Assembly: GCA_036873755.1 (NCBI GenBank)
Contig: JAVTVY010033839.1
Span: 1 to 64,000, forward strand
Direction of reading: 5' to 3'
Length of the DNA stretch: 64,000 bases
From: Hanleya hanleyi
Lineage: Eukaryota > Mollusca > Polyplacophora > Lepidopleurida > Hanleyidae
Shown here piece after piece: positions 48,785 to 59,280 of this stretch. Position 1 is the stretch's first letter. Each line of letters begins with the position of its first letter. The position numbers and the translations under genes were made by a program. The notes under the pieces are model-generated. The model had not been told where the DNA came from. It saw only the letters and a program-made list of their open reading frames with translations, and did no database searches.

Positions 48785-49047
48785 TGTATTTCGTGTATCC
48801 CCAGCCGGTCACGTAGCAAACCTGTCGTTCATTGAGTTCTGATTGGGGAAGACATGCGGGCTGGATATACTTGCTGAAATCCACAACATCATCAAGCAGG
48901 AACAGGGCGATGTCATCTCCACTCCCCACACTTGTGTAGTTTTGGTGAACAAAAACACGGCTCACTGAAAACTCTTGTTGAACAGCGTCGTCACTCGAAA
49001 TTTTGTGAGACCCGAGGATCACTCTGAAGCTGCTTGCTGAGAAATCT
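48785..49047 (-). CDS. S1 serine protease, exon 3 (catalytic Asp)
   Basis: Acceptor gcggtttttcag, donor A|GTACGT. Contains G-S-G-D-D-I-A-L-F-L-L (Asp-102 motif), I-Q-P-A-C-L-P (the Cys that ties to the light chain) and Q-V-C-Y-V-T-G-W-G-Y-T. Reading on past the donor gives a non-homologous tail and a stop, which supports the splice. Confidence 0.85.
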
Positions 49048-49424
49048 CTGAAAAACCGCATATAAAATCGTAGATCAATATGTGAACAATTGTATATGGA
49101 ACTGTCTTAGACGGAATCTGCTGTCAATGTCGAACAAACGGCTGATGTATAGCTGGTTACATGCCAGTTTGGCCACTGTGTTCCCCCATTCCCTCCCCAC
49201 GAAAAATCTGATTTCATCTCAAAAAGTAACTAACCAATATTGTTTTAATTGACTGGTTCAGTCTGAAAATGATGCAATGATGCTCGGGTATTCAAATAAC
49301 ACAGAAATGCGTTGAAGCTAGCGATATTCGTCATTTCCCTATTCCAAATTACCTCCTGAGGTCGTCACATTTGAGTTTAAAGTCCATGGGAATACATTTT
49401 ACATGCAGTCAATGTGATTCTTAC

Positions 49425-49599
49425 TCGATGCAGTGAGCAGCTGTCATGAGCCAATTACTGTTGATCAGAGTTCCTCCACACACAATCTTGTCTTCCCTCT
49501 TCACATGAGCCATCCATGGCCACTGACCCTGAAATGCCTCTCTGCCATACTGGATGTAATTGCTGTGTATTGGCACCGTTGGTTTCCCACACTGTTCCA
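49425..49599 (-). CDS. S1 serine protease, exon 2 (activation region, catalytic His)
   Basis: Acceptor ccgtgttcag, donor A|GTAAGA. Codes for E-Q-C-G-K-P (light-chain Cys), then [17 protein letters not shown] where trypsin-like enzymes have R-I-V-G-G, and [17 protein letters not shown] (His-57). The usual Arg/Lys before the new N-terminus is Tyr. Confidence 0.85.
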
Positions 49600-49975
49600 C
49601 TGAACACGGAAATGTTGAAGCACTGGTTAAAAAGCTATTGGCAAAGACATGTTGTAATGAATTATCTTAGTTATATTTACGCATCGAGAAGTTAGTCATT
49701 TAATTTCTGAATCATTTTGTCTCTAAAGCCTAGTCAATTATATTTCGTTGCTTTTCAGGTAACTAGTTCAACGGTCCTGTTTTCTAGCTTTCCTTGGTAA
49801 CTTCCAAGTTTTAAATATAGTTTGAACACGGATTTTAAGAAGTTGTCTTGTATATGTTGTAGAATTATCAAAGTATCATAAGGCAAAGCATATAGTCGTC
49901 GCCCCTTTCTTATTGCAGTTTTGATAACTTTGTACTTCACATGTATGGTAGCTATACGCTAGGCGGTCCACGTAC

Positions 49976-50013
49976 CTTCTCCGTTGCATTCCACTAACAC
50001 AGGCGAACAGGAT
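49976..50013 (-). CDS. S1 serine protease, exon 1 seen (38-bp mini-exon)
   Basis: Acceptor tatctttcaacag, donor G|GTACGT. Twelve codons, S-C-S-P-V-L-V-E-C-N-G-E, i.e. the end of a Cys-rich stalk. Phase agrees with exon 2. Exons upstream (signal peptide, stalk domains) were not found. Confidence 0.6.
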
Positions 50014-50209
50014 CTGTTGAAAGATAAAAGGGAACTTTATCCCGGTGCTATGGTACTACGTTTTATAAAGTGTCCAATTCTGTTAAACGCAGAGATAGGG
50101 GCAATTAAACGCGATGTATTTTACATATACATGGTGCTGTAATGAAGCGAGACCGAGATAAATAGGACTCGAGAAGACGATGTGGAAATTCACTTGGACT
50201 AAGGAATAC

Positions 50210-50400
50210 TTGTCCGAGATAATAAAGCACGTCTTTCTGTGACCAACACTGAAAATTGTTGACAGCTTCTCTCTGCCCGGAAACTTTAATACTTAATTGT
50301 ATATCTTATGTATGGTCGAAATGAGGTTAACTGTCGAACCCAAATAATCATTCGATTATTGACACAGATTATTCTGTGGGCGACGGCAGGATGCTTATAG
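50210..50400 (+). repeat. Old RT-A tail fragment
   Basis: caacactgaaaattgttgac, agcttctctctgcccggaaac and gggcgacggc match the RT-A tail in order, with many changes. In the spacer between the two host genes. Confidence 0.4.
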
Positions 50401-50454
50401 TCGGAGCTGATGCCTCGAGCTGCATACGAAGTCAAGGCCTTACCCTCACAGTAG

Positions 50455-50880
50455 CAAGGTATATACCTTTAAGAGGTATATACCTGTCTGGTACCTTAGA
50501 TGTGCCTCAATTGTACCTTCACTTTAGAGTGTACCTAAACGATACCTTACAACCGAGATGACTTATTGTACCTTCAATAGGTATATACCTCAACAGTACC
50601 TCTTGAGGTTCGGTAGGTGTGCCTTGAGAAGGTATATACCTGACCAGTACCTGGCAAAGTCTGTACCAGTACCTCCATGGTGCCTTATCAACTTAGCTTA
50701 ATTTTCATCAAATTGAACTGTACCTTGATGGTACCTCTCAGACCTGGAATTGTGTTCAAATAGCCCTTTACCTTCTTGGCACCTTATGAACTTGGTTAAT
50801 TTTACAACTTGGGGTGTACCTTGTTGGTACCTCCTAGACTTACACATTTATTCTAGCCAAATCTGTGACCTTCTTATACC
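50455..50880. repeat. Cluster of GGTATATACC / GTACCTT repeats
   Basis: About eight copies of aggtatatacct or its half aggtac/gtacctt, in both orientations and irregular spacing. Possible foldback end; no second end found. A T-rich low-complexity run follows at 51250-51355. Confidence 0.5.
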
Positions 50881-52138
50881 TTATCAACCTGTTAATTTTC
50901 AACAAAATGAACGTGAGACGCATTTCGTAACATTAACATTTGTACCGCTGGACAGTATCTTGACAAGTATTGTACATTTTGACAGGTCCGACTCCGAGTT
51001 TGCAAAGAAAACAGGTGTAAACAGAGGTCGGACTTTCGTGTAAGGATATATTGCTTTTGCTTTTATATACGATACCGGTAACCGTATTGACATGATTGAA
51101 AGCCTTTTTTCCATACTCATTCTTGTACCCAGACAGACTATTGTCCACCTTTATCTGGGGACACTTTCATGAAACACGACTCATAAGGAACACATTCCCT
51201 GGCTTGAGGGATACTTGGTGGTAGATGCCTACATACGTATTTTAATAAATTATGATTTTCTTTTTTTTCCTTCTACTTTTTTTATTATTATTATTTTTTC
51301 CGTTTTTTTACTTTTTTTACTTTTTTTTATTATTTTTTTTTTTTTTTTTTTTACTTTTCCTACATTTTTGTCTCTCAGCTTTGACTCAAGTCATTTCCAT
51401 TGAAGCAGGGCAAAACCTAAGAATCACAGTTTTAGTTTTCTTTCATACCTTGATTTACAGTGAATTAAACAGCGATTTAATTTTTTTTTAATTAATTCTC
51501 ATAACAACTATATCTAGACTCAGTTGACAAACCATCGAGAATTCCAGTGGAGAGAGAGAGAGAGAATTGTGTTAGTACAATGACGTCACTGGGGGATTTT
51601 CCTCCCTCTGAAAAGCCTAAGTTTAACACAGAAGTAAATGGCAAAAAAACATCCCGCGGAGAATAGTTCATCTCCCATTTTAACACATAATTTAAACAGA
51701 TGTACTATCTTTTAATTCGCCAAGCTGTGGAAATTTATCTCAAGTATCAGTTGGGATTTTTTAAAAATAATCCCGCTAGACCTCAGTGGGTTAAAAAACA
51801 GTTGCGCGGATGGCTATTACGACACCGTAATTGACAGAACAGCCGATCTTTTGTTTGGAGTCGCTGTGCCTGGTACCCTAAATTAATGTTACATTACTTA
51901 CATATACATCTTTGCTAGGGAACCAGGCTACTTCTGCGTTTTGCTGTATCGGTAAATTTTGTCAAGTTTTGATGCGAACGTGGCACTCCGTGTAACAGAA
52001 AAGTTTATATTCTTGTGTTCCAACCAGCCAAGTTGCGTTTGTGTGTCAAATTCTTAATGTACGGTCGTTGAGATGTAGGATTACAAGGCATTATTGATAC
52101 CATAGGGCGTAGTATCACGACGAAAGTGAAGAAGAGAA
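50881..52138. other. Spacer upstream of the BEN-like gene
   Basis: Contains the T-rich run at 51250-51355 and an AG microsatellite at 51550-51566. Should hold the promoter of the gene that starts at 52139, but I cannot point to one. Confidence 0.35.
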
Positions 52139-52226
52139 ATGTTGTTTGGACAACAAGTTGAAAAACAACAACAAAGCAACAACAACAACAACAACGGAAT
52201 TACCAGGCAACGATTGGCAAGTACCG
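52139..52226 (+). CDS. BEN-like gene, exon 1 (start codon)
   Basis: ATG at 52139 with an in-frame TGA just upstream (52127) reads M-L-F-G-Q-Q-V-E-K-Q-Q-Q-S, six Asn (AAC repeat), then G-I-T-R-Q-R-L-A-S-T and the strong donor G|GTAAGTAT. Phase 1 fits exon 2. Gln/Asn-rich, disordered N-terminus; the least certain of the three exons in isolation. Confidence 0.45.
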
Positions 52227-52272
52227 GTAAGTATCTATAACTAGGTGAAGAATGTTATGTACTGTCTGTCCC

Positions 52273-52682
52273 AGATAATATATCCGAGACGTTTTCGTCA
52301 ATATTTCGGAGACAATTGAATTTATTGTACAGCATTAAAACTTCACACAACTAAAAAATACAAATTTTTCCCCGTATCTTATTAAAATCTGTTAAGAATT
52401 GACGAAGATTACCAATATCTATCATGTTTGTTTGGGTCCACGATGATGTTGATCTGCCAATGTTATAACATGCATGCTTGACGTCATGACTACAAAACAT
52501 AACGCACAAATCTCCCAACAAGTCTAATATTTGTTTTCGAGATTTATGGAGAACTACTGGAAGGATTCTCGTGATACTTTGGAAAAAAATAGTACTTTTA
52601 GATTATCTACTGTGTGAAGTTTCAATATCGTCGGATAAATTGTCTCCGAAATATTGCCAAAAACATCTCGGATATATTATCT
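52273..52682. mobile_element. Foldback MITE in intron 1 of the BEN-like gene
   Basis: Left agataatatatccgagacg, right on the other strand agataatatatccgagatg, continuing with caatatttcggagacaattt and aaacttcacaca for about 85 bp. 410 bp. No clear target duplication. Confidence 0.7.
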
Positions 52683-52782
52683 AGATCAATACATGATCTA
52701 CAATGCCCAACGCTGCAGTGGGCCGGTTTGATAACCTCGAAGAACTGATCAGTGTATCTCACAGGCTCTCAAAGTGTTTTTA

Positions 52783-53590
52783 CGGGTGTGGACTATGGTA
52801 TTAGGGTGAAGTGTATAATATGGGGTCTCTATATATAACTCCATGCTTTATATAAAAATACACCAAGGTCTGAAACGCACTTTGGGTGAAACGAGAAATA
52901 AACGGCACAATGAGATGATGGTCCCCTTCTTTCTCAATTCTGATTGACAGCTGATCAGTGTGTGACCTCTCTTGCCGGGGGCGTGTCACGACTGACCGAT
53001 CAGAATTAAGAAAGAAGCACACCATCATCTCGATGTGCCAACTTGAATGGACAGTCAGGTTGAATTTTAAATCGTTCGGCAAAGGTATAAAATTGTACAA
53101 ATTAACTAATTTGACGACGGAAATATACAGTGTCAATTGTAGAACATGCTGATGTATTTTGTTTGGAGGTACATGTAAACCGTTTATTTCTCGTTTCAAC
53201 CAGTGCATTTCAGACGTTGGTGCATTTTACGTTCTTAAAGTTAGACCGCTGTTTGTAGTACGTTATTCGGGCCCAGTCATTCAGCGACTCATAACAGCGC
53301 CCATAGCAGCGCCCCTTGCATCAGATTTGGGATATGAATATGCAAAGATATAGAGCATGGCGTTTTCTCTTGCTATACAGAGTTTGGAGTTCAAAGTACT
53401 CAGTACTCAAACTACAGATTTCCATACATGTAGCTGAGGAAATAATTGCTGGTTTTCTCGACTAATGAACTACGAACCGCGGTCTAACTTTATGAACTTG
53501 TGTATTTTTATATAAAGCATGGGGTTATATACATGTATAGAGACCCCATATTTCGACACTTCACTGTAATACCACCATCCACACCCCCAA
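52783..53590. mobile_element. Foldback MITE in the same intron, host of a nested element
   Basis: The outer arms pair: gggtgtggactatggtatta (52783) with the complement near 53590 (gggtgtggatggtggtatta), then atggggtctctata, then gctttatataaaaatacac. Inner arms: aacgagaaataaacgg (52890) with ccgtttatttctcgtt (53178). The core is another hairpin (cttctttctcaattctgat with its complement at 53000). The right arm is split by 53235-53503. The 135-codon frame on the minus strand is repeat. Confidence 0.7.
53235..53503. mobile_element. MITE nested in the right arm of 52783-53590
   Basis: Ends gttcttaaagttagaccgct and, on the other strand, gttcataaagttagaccgcg, continuing gttcgtagttcatt. Removing it lets the two halves of the outer arm pair again, so it came later. 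Confidence 0.65.
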
Positions 53591-53968
53591 AACTCTTGAT
53601 TTGAGGGGGTGTGATGTCTCTGTAATCCATTTTTGAAAATCATCAGGAATGAAACTTGAAGTGGTTATGAATCCATTGAGAATGTTGAATAGTGTGATCG
53701 GCTATTCGTCCTTTTCGTGCGTATTGTCCGATAACCCCATGTTTCCTTAACAGCCTGGTCTGTTAACTGCTGGCATTTCCATATGTCGGAAAAGATGGAG
53801 GTGTGTCATGTCTATAATTATTTCTACTATCATGATTTGATTTTTGAGCAAGTTGAGTAGGTGATTCCTCAGTTTTGATGTCAACTGATAGGATACAATA
53901 ATATATATTTTATCGATGTTGATCAAGTTTTATATTAATTCATTAATTGCCTTTTGATATTCATCTAG

Positions 53969-54066
53969 CAGATTCTGACTTACATGTAGTACAAGTAACA
54001 GAGGCAGAAGGATATTCAAAACCCAAACCTGGGGTCTTACCTCTGTCAATGGCACAGCAGTATAGT
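53969..54066 (+). CDS. BEN-like gene, exon 2
   Basis: Acceptor ttttgatattcatctag, donor T|GTAAGTAT. Thirty-three codons including the join (A-D-S-D-L-H-V-V-Q-V-T-E-A-E-G), no motif, but open, splice-flanked and in phase with both neighbours. Confidence 0.5.
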
Positions 54067-54311
54067 GTAAGTATAAATTTGTCTTTTCTCATTAACAGGA
54101 TTTAGCCAGAGATATATCCCAACGGACAGACAATTTCAAATTTGGACAGACAAGAATTTGAAAATTTAACATGGGATGGATAGGAAGAAAGGAAATTTAG
54201 TAGACTGTCCAAATCTAGCAAAATGAGATACTTTGACCAGTAGATTTTATATCCTAGCTGACACACTAGGTTTGTCATGCTGCTAGAATTTCTGCCCAAT
54301 AGCAAGCATCT

Positions 54312-54370
54312 GTCCGTCATTCATAATTCAGCCGTCGTCCATTAAAGAATATCAGCGTCCATAATCCAAT
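54312..54370 (-). repeat. RT-A 3' tail fragment
   Basis: tccgtcattcataattcagc then cgtcgtccattaaagaatat: the last 60 bp of the RT-A tail, minus orientation, directly at the edge of the hairpin below. Confidence 0.65.
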
Positions 54371-54925
54371 GGCTCAGTTGCACATCATTGAGAGAACAGT
54401 TGATTATCTACTGAGTTGTATAATTTCACTTTCGCCTATCTGTTAAACCATGACTATTTTGAACTGGTGATAGCTGGCATAATTTTATACATGTGCTACT
54501 ATATTTTCCCAGTATTCGAAAAATATGTCATTATGCTTGAATATTGGGAAAATATAGTTCATATGTATAAAATTATGCTAGTTATCAGGAGTTCAAATTA
54601 CTCTCCAGGGTTAAAAGATAGGGAAAAGTGAAATTATATAAACCCAGTAGCTGCTCAACTGAAGTCACAGATCAGTGAACATATGGGCTCTCCTTTGTTC
54701 TCTCAATAATGTGCAACTGGGTCATTCTGATTGTCATATTCACAAATTATGCCAGTTGTCACGAGTCAAAATTACTCTCCAGGGTCAAGAGATAGGGAAA
54801 AGTGAAATTATATAACCCTGTAGCCGCTCAAGTGAAGTCACAGATCAGCGGAGACGGGACCGGGGCTCTTCTTTGTTCTCTCAATAATGTGCAACTGAGT
54901 CATTCTGATTGTGATATTCACTGTT
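54371..54925. mobile_element. Hairpin MITE with a direct duplication of its right half
   Basis: Left ggctcagttgcacatcattg, right on the other strand tgacccagttgcacattatt; the arms pair for nearly their full length (ggcataattttatacat / atgtataaaattatgc). The right half (attatgc..., gaagtcacagatcag, ttctctcaataatgtgcaac) occurs again at 54745-54905. In intron 2 of the BEN-like gene. Confidence 0.65.
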
Positions 54926-55352
54926 AGAACAGAATATTAATTTAGAACAGCTTAATAATAGGTATTTCATTCTCGGCCATGGATGGTATGTGGTTTGGTT
55001 GTATGTAGTTAGTTTATGCCTCAAACTCCAAAACAAGAAAATATGACCGCCTTCATTGAACATGCAAACCCATCTAGGTGACAAATTCAAGGGCAACAAC
55101 TCTGGATCTCGCCAAGGAAAAAAAATTAGTACTGGTGGAATTAGGGGCTAATCATGCTGATAAAACAATGAGTACACTATACTAATGTTTATCATAAGGT
55201 GACGTGATATCCGAGAGTATATGTGTCCATTGTTAGCAAATTAATTGATAAATCAGCAAGGCCTGTATCCTGTGATTTTGTACATTGGTACATGTTTTAT
55301 GGAGGTGTACTTTTTACCATTCTTTCTTTGAAATGTTTATACTCTGTTTCAG

Positions 55353-55598
55353 ATGGTTGAGCTGTCACCTGGAAGTGGTGTGTTCGTATACCAGGACCAG
55401 TATCACCAGGCAATGAACAAGTCACTATGTGAATGCACCTTCCTGAAGACTGAAACCGCCAACAGAGACGAACCAACTCTGCTCAGGGTGATGGAAGACC
55501 AGCGGCGATATATTTGATGAACACGCTCTTCTCACTTGAACACCTAGCTAGGGGGAAACTGCTGGCGCTGAACGGTGACATCGTTGGGGCAATAAAGG
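55353..55598 (+). pseudogene. BEN-like gene, exon 3 (BEN domain, one frameshift)
   Basis: After the acceptor atactctgtttcag: V-E-L-S-P-G-S-G-V-F-V-Y-Q-D-Q-Y-H-Q-A-M, the opening of a BEN domain, read to a TGA at 55515. The second half, Y-L-M-N-T-L-F-S-L-E-H-L-A-R-G-K-L-L and D-I-V-G-A-I-K, lies in another frame from about 55505, ending at donor GGTGAGC (55599). One indel near 55490-55505 separates them. BEN domains bind DNA or chromatin partners in the nucleus. The domain is recognised from its pattern (V-x-L-x-x-G-x-G-V and L-F-S-x-E-x-L-A). Either a recent null, a relic or a sequencing error. Confidence 0.55.
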
Positions 55599-55671
55599 GT
55601 GAGCAAAATCACCGTCTGAGCTCCCATACTAAGTTTCAGGGCACCGGTTAAATGTCAGGTACATTAGATTT

Positions 55672-55868
55672 TTCTACGAAGTAGGCTACCATTTTAAAAT
55701 TGTCCGGTAATGAGTGAGTGAGTCAGTCCATCCGAATTCTTTCGTCGCCAAAAGAGGGAGAACCGTTCACATTAGAACCTTGATTTTTGGCATGAACGTG
55801 CATTAGGACATTGTTACCAGCAAGTTCTGAGCTGACCGAATTCTGATGAATTTTTTTTTATAATTATT
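55672..55868 (+). repeat. Rep-S, plus orientation
   Basis: Same repeat as 29007-29215, opposite strand: ctacgaagtaggctacca at the start, ttggcatgaacgtgcatt in the middle. Directly followed by a hairpin and tandem array. Confidence 0.65.
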
Positions 55869-55869
55869 T

Positions 55870-56505
55870 TGATACGCCCGCTTGAAAAAAGCGGACGTGT
55901 TATGGGATGGCACTGTCTGTCCGTCCATCCGTCCATTTCGTGTCCGGGCTGAATATCGCGCACTTTTCAAACTACAGACCCGGCGTTTGGTGGGTCACAG
56001 GTGCATTAGGGGGACGACGTGTCATACGTTGCATTCGCTCATGTTGGCCGTTTCCATGGCAACCAGACACACCCGCTTTATATCAGCCATTGTAAAGGTA
56101 GTTTCTCTCGTGTCCGGACTATATATCGCACACTTTTCAAGCTACTGATCTAAAGTTTGGTAGGTAGGTGCATTAGGGAGAGACATGTCATGCGTTGCTT
56201 TTGCTGCTGTGGGCCATTTCCATGGCAACCAGACACACCCTCTTTATCTCAGCCATTGTAAAGGTAGTTTATCTCGTGTCCGGACCATATATCGCACAGT
56301 TTTCAAGCTATTGATCTGCAGTTTGGTAGGTAGGTGCATTAGGGAGAGACGTGTCATGTTTTGCTTTTGCTGATGTGGGCCATTTGCATGGCAACCAGAC
56401 ACACCCTCCTCATCTCGGCAATTCTAAACGTAGTTTCACTCGTGTCCGGACTGTATCGCACAGTTTTCAAGCTACTGATCTGAAGTTTGGTAGGTAGGTG
56501 CATGC
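55870..56505 (+). repeat. Hairpin plus tandem array, period 166-170 bp, about 3.5 units
   Basis: A short stem (cgcccgcttg / aaagcggacg) and a tccgtccatccgtcc run, then units starting cgtgtccgg at 55939, 56109, 56275 and 56441. Each has tatcgcacacttttcaagct, ggtaggtgcattaggg and ccatggcaaccagacacacc. Hairpin plus about 160-bp core units is the design of bivalve 'pearl' and Helentron-related elements. Confidence 0.75.
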
Positions 56506-57474
56506 AACAATTTTTAAGCTAACCTCAAGGCCGAATACAAAATTAAGTCCGTTGCCGATTTCCTCCCGAAATCTTGCCCTCTCATTACTCGGGATATGCT
56601 GGTTCCCAGTCTACATATGGCACAACTGAAGTATTCGAAAGGCTAGTGTACCTCCCGAAATTAACGTATATGTTATGCAGACAACAAGTTTACCTAAGTA
56701 TAATATGACTTTTTCTTCCCAAAACAACCAAAAAACCTTGATGAAATTGAAACGAAACAAATCACTCACCTCCTTCTAACACTCGCGAGGTTCTTCAAGT
56801 AGCCAGGTGCTGACCCATTTCGGATGAAACTTACACCCAGCGGAATCGACAACCCCGCGATCAATTTGACAGAACTGCAAATGTAGATTATGTTAAAGTT
56901 AAAGAGAACGCAGTAAACAGACAATCTCAACATATATCTACAATACATAGGCCTATATCAACCATGTTCACACCAGCTTCTCCAAGTTTCCTATTTTGAC
57001 CAACGATCCAGGATTATCTTCTGCTAATTCGAGTAAAGAACAGGAATAACATTTATTAGCGATACGAACCTCAGAATGCAAACACGTGCATCATGGGGTA
57101 TCTCCTCGTTTTAAATCACTTGATTGGTGGAATGAAAGTTTCAAAAAGTAATTCCGTGTTTTCATTGACCTGGGGGGTAAGTTGGAAGAAAATTCAAACT
57201 ATAATATAGCTTCTGTTAATGTTCATTCAAAATTCAACGACTTTACGAGGAAGGTTCAATACACCTTTTCATCAGTGATCATGATCAACAATCAGGGATC
57301 TCTAGACACAGCTTTCATGGCTGATACTGCGTCCACAAGTTATTTATTTAAATAAGACGAATTTTTACATTGAATTATTCAGAAAATCCAGTAATTTTCA
57401 TTATCTTTTGCTAAAAATCTTGTTTTTACCTGAAACCACAAAACAAACGCAGTCTTTTTTATTAATCTAATTCT
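56506..57474. other. Upstream of the LINE at 57475; possible linker
   Basis: 56506-57060 shows nothing. From about 57090, one frame reads V-S-P-R-F-K-S-L-D-W-W-N-E-S-F-K, like the linker before the RT of such LINEs, but it is short; the LINE may begin here. Confidence 0.35.
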
Positions 57475-59280
57475 GTGTATCAGAAGTTACTAACAGGAAA
57501 GGCAGCGGGTCTGGACAATATAACCTATGAACACTTGAAATATGGGAATGCGAGATTGTTCTATCTCATGTCATTACTGTTTAATTGCTTGGTATCCATT
57601 GAACATGTCCCCGATTTACTTAAGAAAGGCATCATAGTAGTACTTTTTAAGGGTGGTAAACTAGATTCCCTCGAAATGGATAATTATAGGGGCATTACAT
57701 TGCAGTCTGTATTATGTAAGGTGTTTGGCAAGGTTATCTTAAACAGGGCCGAAAGTTTTTTTGGCCGTGTCATGCCCTTGTGTTGTCTTCAAGGTGCTGG
57801 TCAACATGCCTGCTCGTGTTTGCACATCTCCTATCTGTTACAAGAAACCATCGCTCACAATAATGAAAATGGGAACAAAGTATATATAACTTTTTAGATA
57901 CGAAGAAAGCGTTTGATACTGTATGTTAGATGGCCTATTTTATAAATTGTATAAAAAGGGATTAAACGGAAAGTTATGGAGATTACTTCGTGCATTTTAT
58001 AAAGGATGTTCAAATGCCTTACTAATAGATGGAAAAGTGTCCGGTGGTTCCCTGTAGAACAAGGTGTTAAATAAGGTGGGGTTCTGTCCATGAAACTATA
58101 TATGTATTTTATTGGTGATATCCTTAAGGAGCTATGTTCCAGTAACTGTGGCTGTAAGATACGGGATATTAACTGTACATGGCCGTCGTTTCTAGATGAT
58201 ATAGCCTGTTTATCGTTATTTGAGAAGTGTGTTGACAAACTCCTCTCCACCGCCCACGGTTACAGTTGTAACTGGCGGTTCTTGTTCAGAACGAAAAAGT
58301 CCGCAGTTAGTTATCATAAGAGATTCTGATAACGGTAATCAAGATGTCATCGAAGCAGCCATGGGTGCGGCACGTCGAAAATTCTATTCCACTGTGACGG
58401 ATGGACTGCGCCTTCGTGGGGTGAACCCCACAACGTTCTCCAAAGTGTACTGGTCGATATGCGTTCCCGCGATGACCTATGGATGTCAGGTTACACACTT
58501 AAGTAGAAGTCATATAGAGGTTTACGAACAAAGTCACAAAAATCTAGCAAAGCAAATCCAGCGATTACCTGTGAACACATGTGATATAGCAATAAAGCCA
58601 TTGCTTGGTTGGCGATCTATTGGTAGCTATATTGATATGATGAAACTACTGTTCTTATGGCAAATACTATCTCTTCAAGTAAACAACATATTCAAGCGCA
58701 TATTTACAGCAAGATATATCATTATAATGACATCTGTTGTGTATAGCAAGAGAAGTATAGTTGGTCAATTAATGGAAACAGCTAATAAGTATGGGCTATA
58801 CAGCCGTCTGTCTAATATCGTAGAAGATGGAACTAGGCCTTCCAAAACAGAATGGAAGAAAATTGTCAAAGAAGCAATTGATAATGCTGAGCATGCGAAA
58901 TGGGGATTCGAACTACGGTTTTATCCCAGATTACAGTTGTTCAGATGTGTTATGACACAACATAAGCTGTGTGTTTGGTGGGAGCTATCTTCTAAATACG
59001 ATCATCTTCAGAGGTCATGTAGAACAATGGTCAAACTGTTAACTGGATGTAATGCCTTAATTTCGTAATGGAGTGTTCACGGTTTAGTAGTGAACGTATG
59101 CTGTTACTTGGTAAGATTGAAAACAAATTATTTCGTTCACTTCAGCCATCTGTTAAATTTTTAGTATTGATGGGAATAGATTTTCCCTTAGAAAACATCG
59201 ATGATGTGAGACAACATTCATGTCAAATGATATCACGAATGTACAAGTATAGGAATTATTTATTGTACGAAATGCAGTGA
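57475..59280 (+). pseudogene. Second LINE type: RT and C-terminal domain, 5'-truncated
   Basis: RT fingers K-A-A-G-L-D-N-I-T-Y-E-H-L-K, G-G-K-L-D, D-N-Y-R-G-I-T-L-Q-S-V-L-C-K-V-F; a frameshift at 57895; motif A L-D-T-K-K-A-F-D-T-V; a weak motif B near 58060; motif C F-L-D-D-I-A (58190); then a 282-codon C-terminal block (58220-59068) with R-R-K-F-Y-S-T-V-T-D-G-L and K-V-Y-W-S-I-C-V-P-A-M-T-Y-G, and a last block to 59280. No RNase H, unlike the LINE at 36-41 kb; I think of CR1/L2-like families but am not sure. No endonuclease. Three frameshifts. Confidence 0.7.

Larger units (their letters stand above)
41615..50013 (-). other. Gene model: chymotrypsin-fold (S1) serine protease, 5'-incomplete
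   Basis: The five exons above join to 298 residues without a stop; every intron is GT-AG and all phases fit, which random matches would not give. In the joined protein His 68, Asp 116 and Ser 212 form the triad, and all standard disulfide Cys (42-58, 136-201, 168-182, 191-220, light-chain link) are present. It is therefore probably a secreted or membrane-bound two-chain protease with a stalk. Introns: 376, 377, 5511 and 1237 bp; the 5.5-kb one holds a foldback element, MITE, LINE fragment, MITE in LINE and Rep-T, and the last holds a hairpin and an RT-A tail. Substrate specificity is not trypsin-like by sequence. Family certain, gene name not. Confidence 0.8.

Noticed and set aside
52801..53208. 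135-codon open frame on the minus strand
   Set aside because: Lies entirely inside a foldback MITE; no motif; open by chance.
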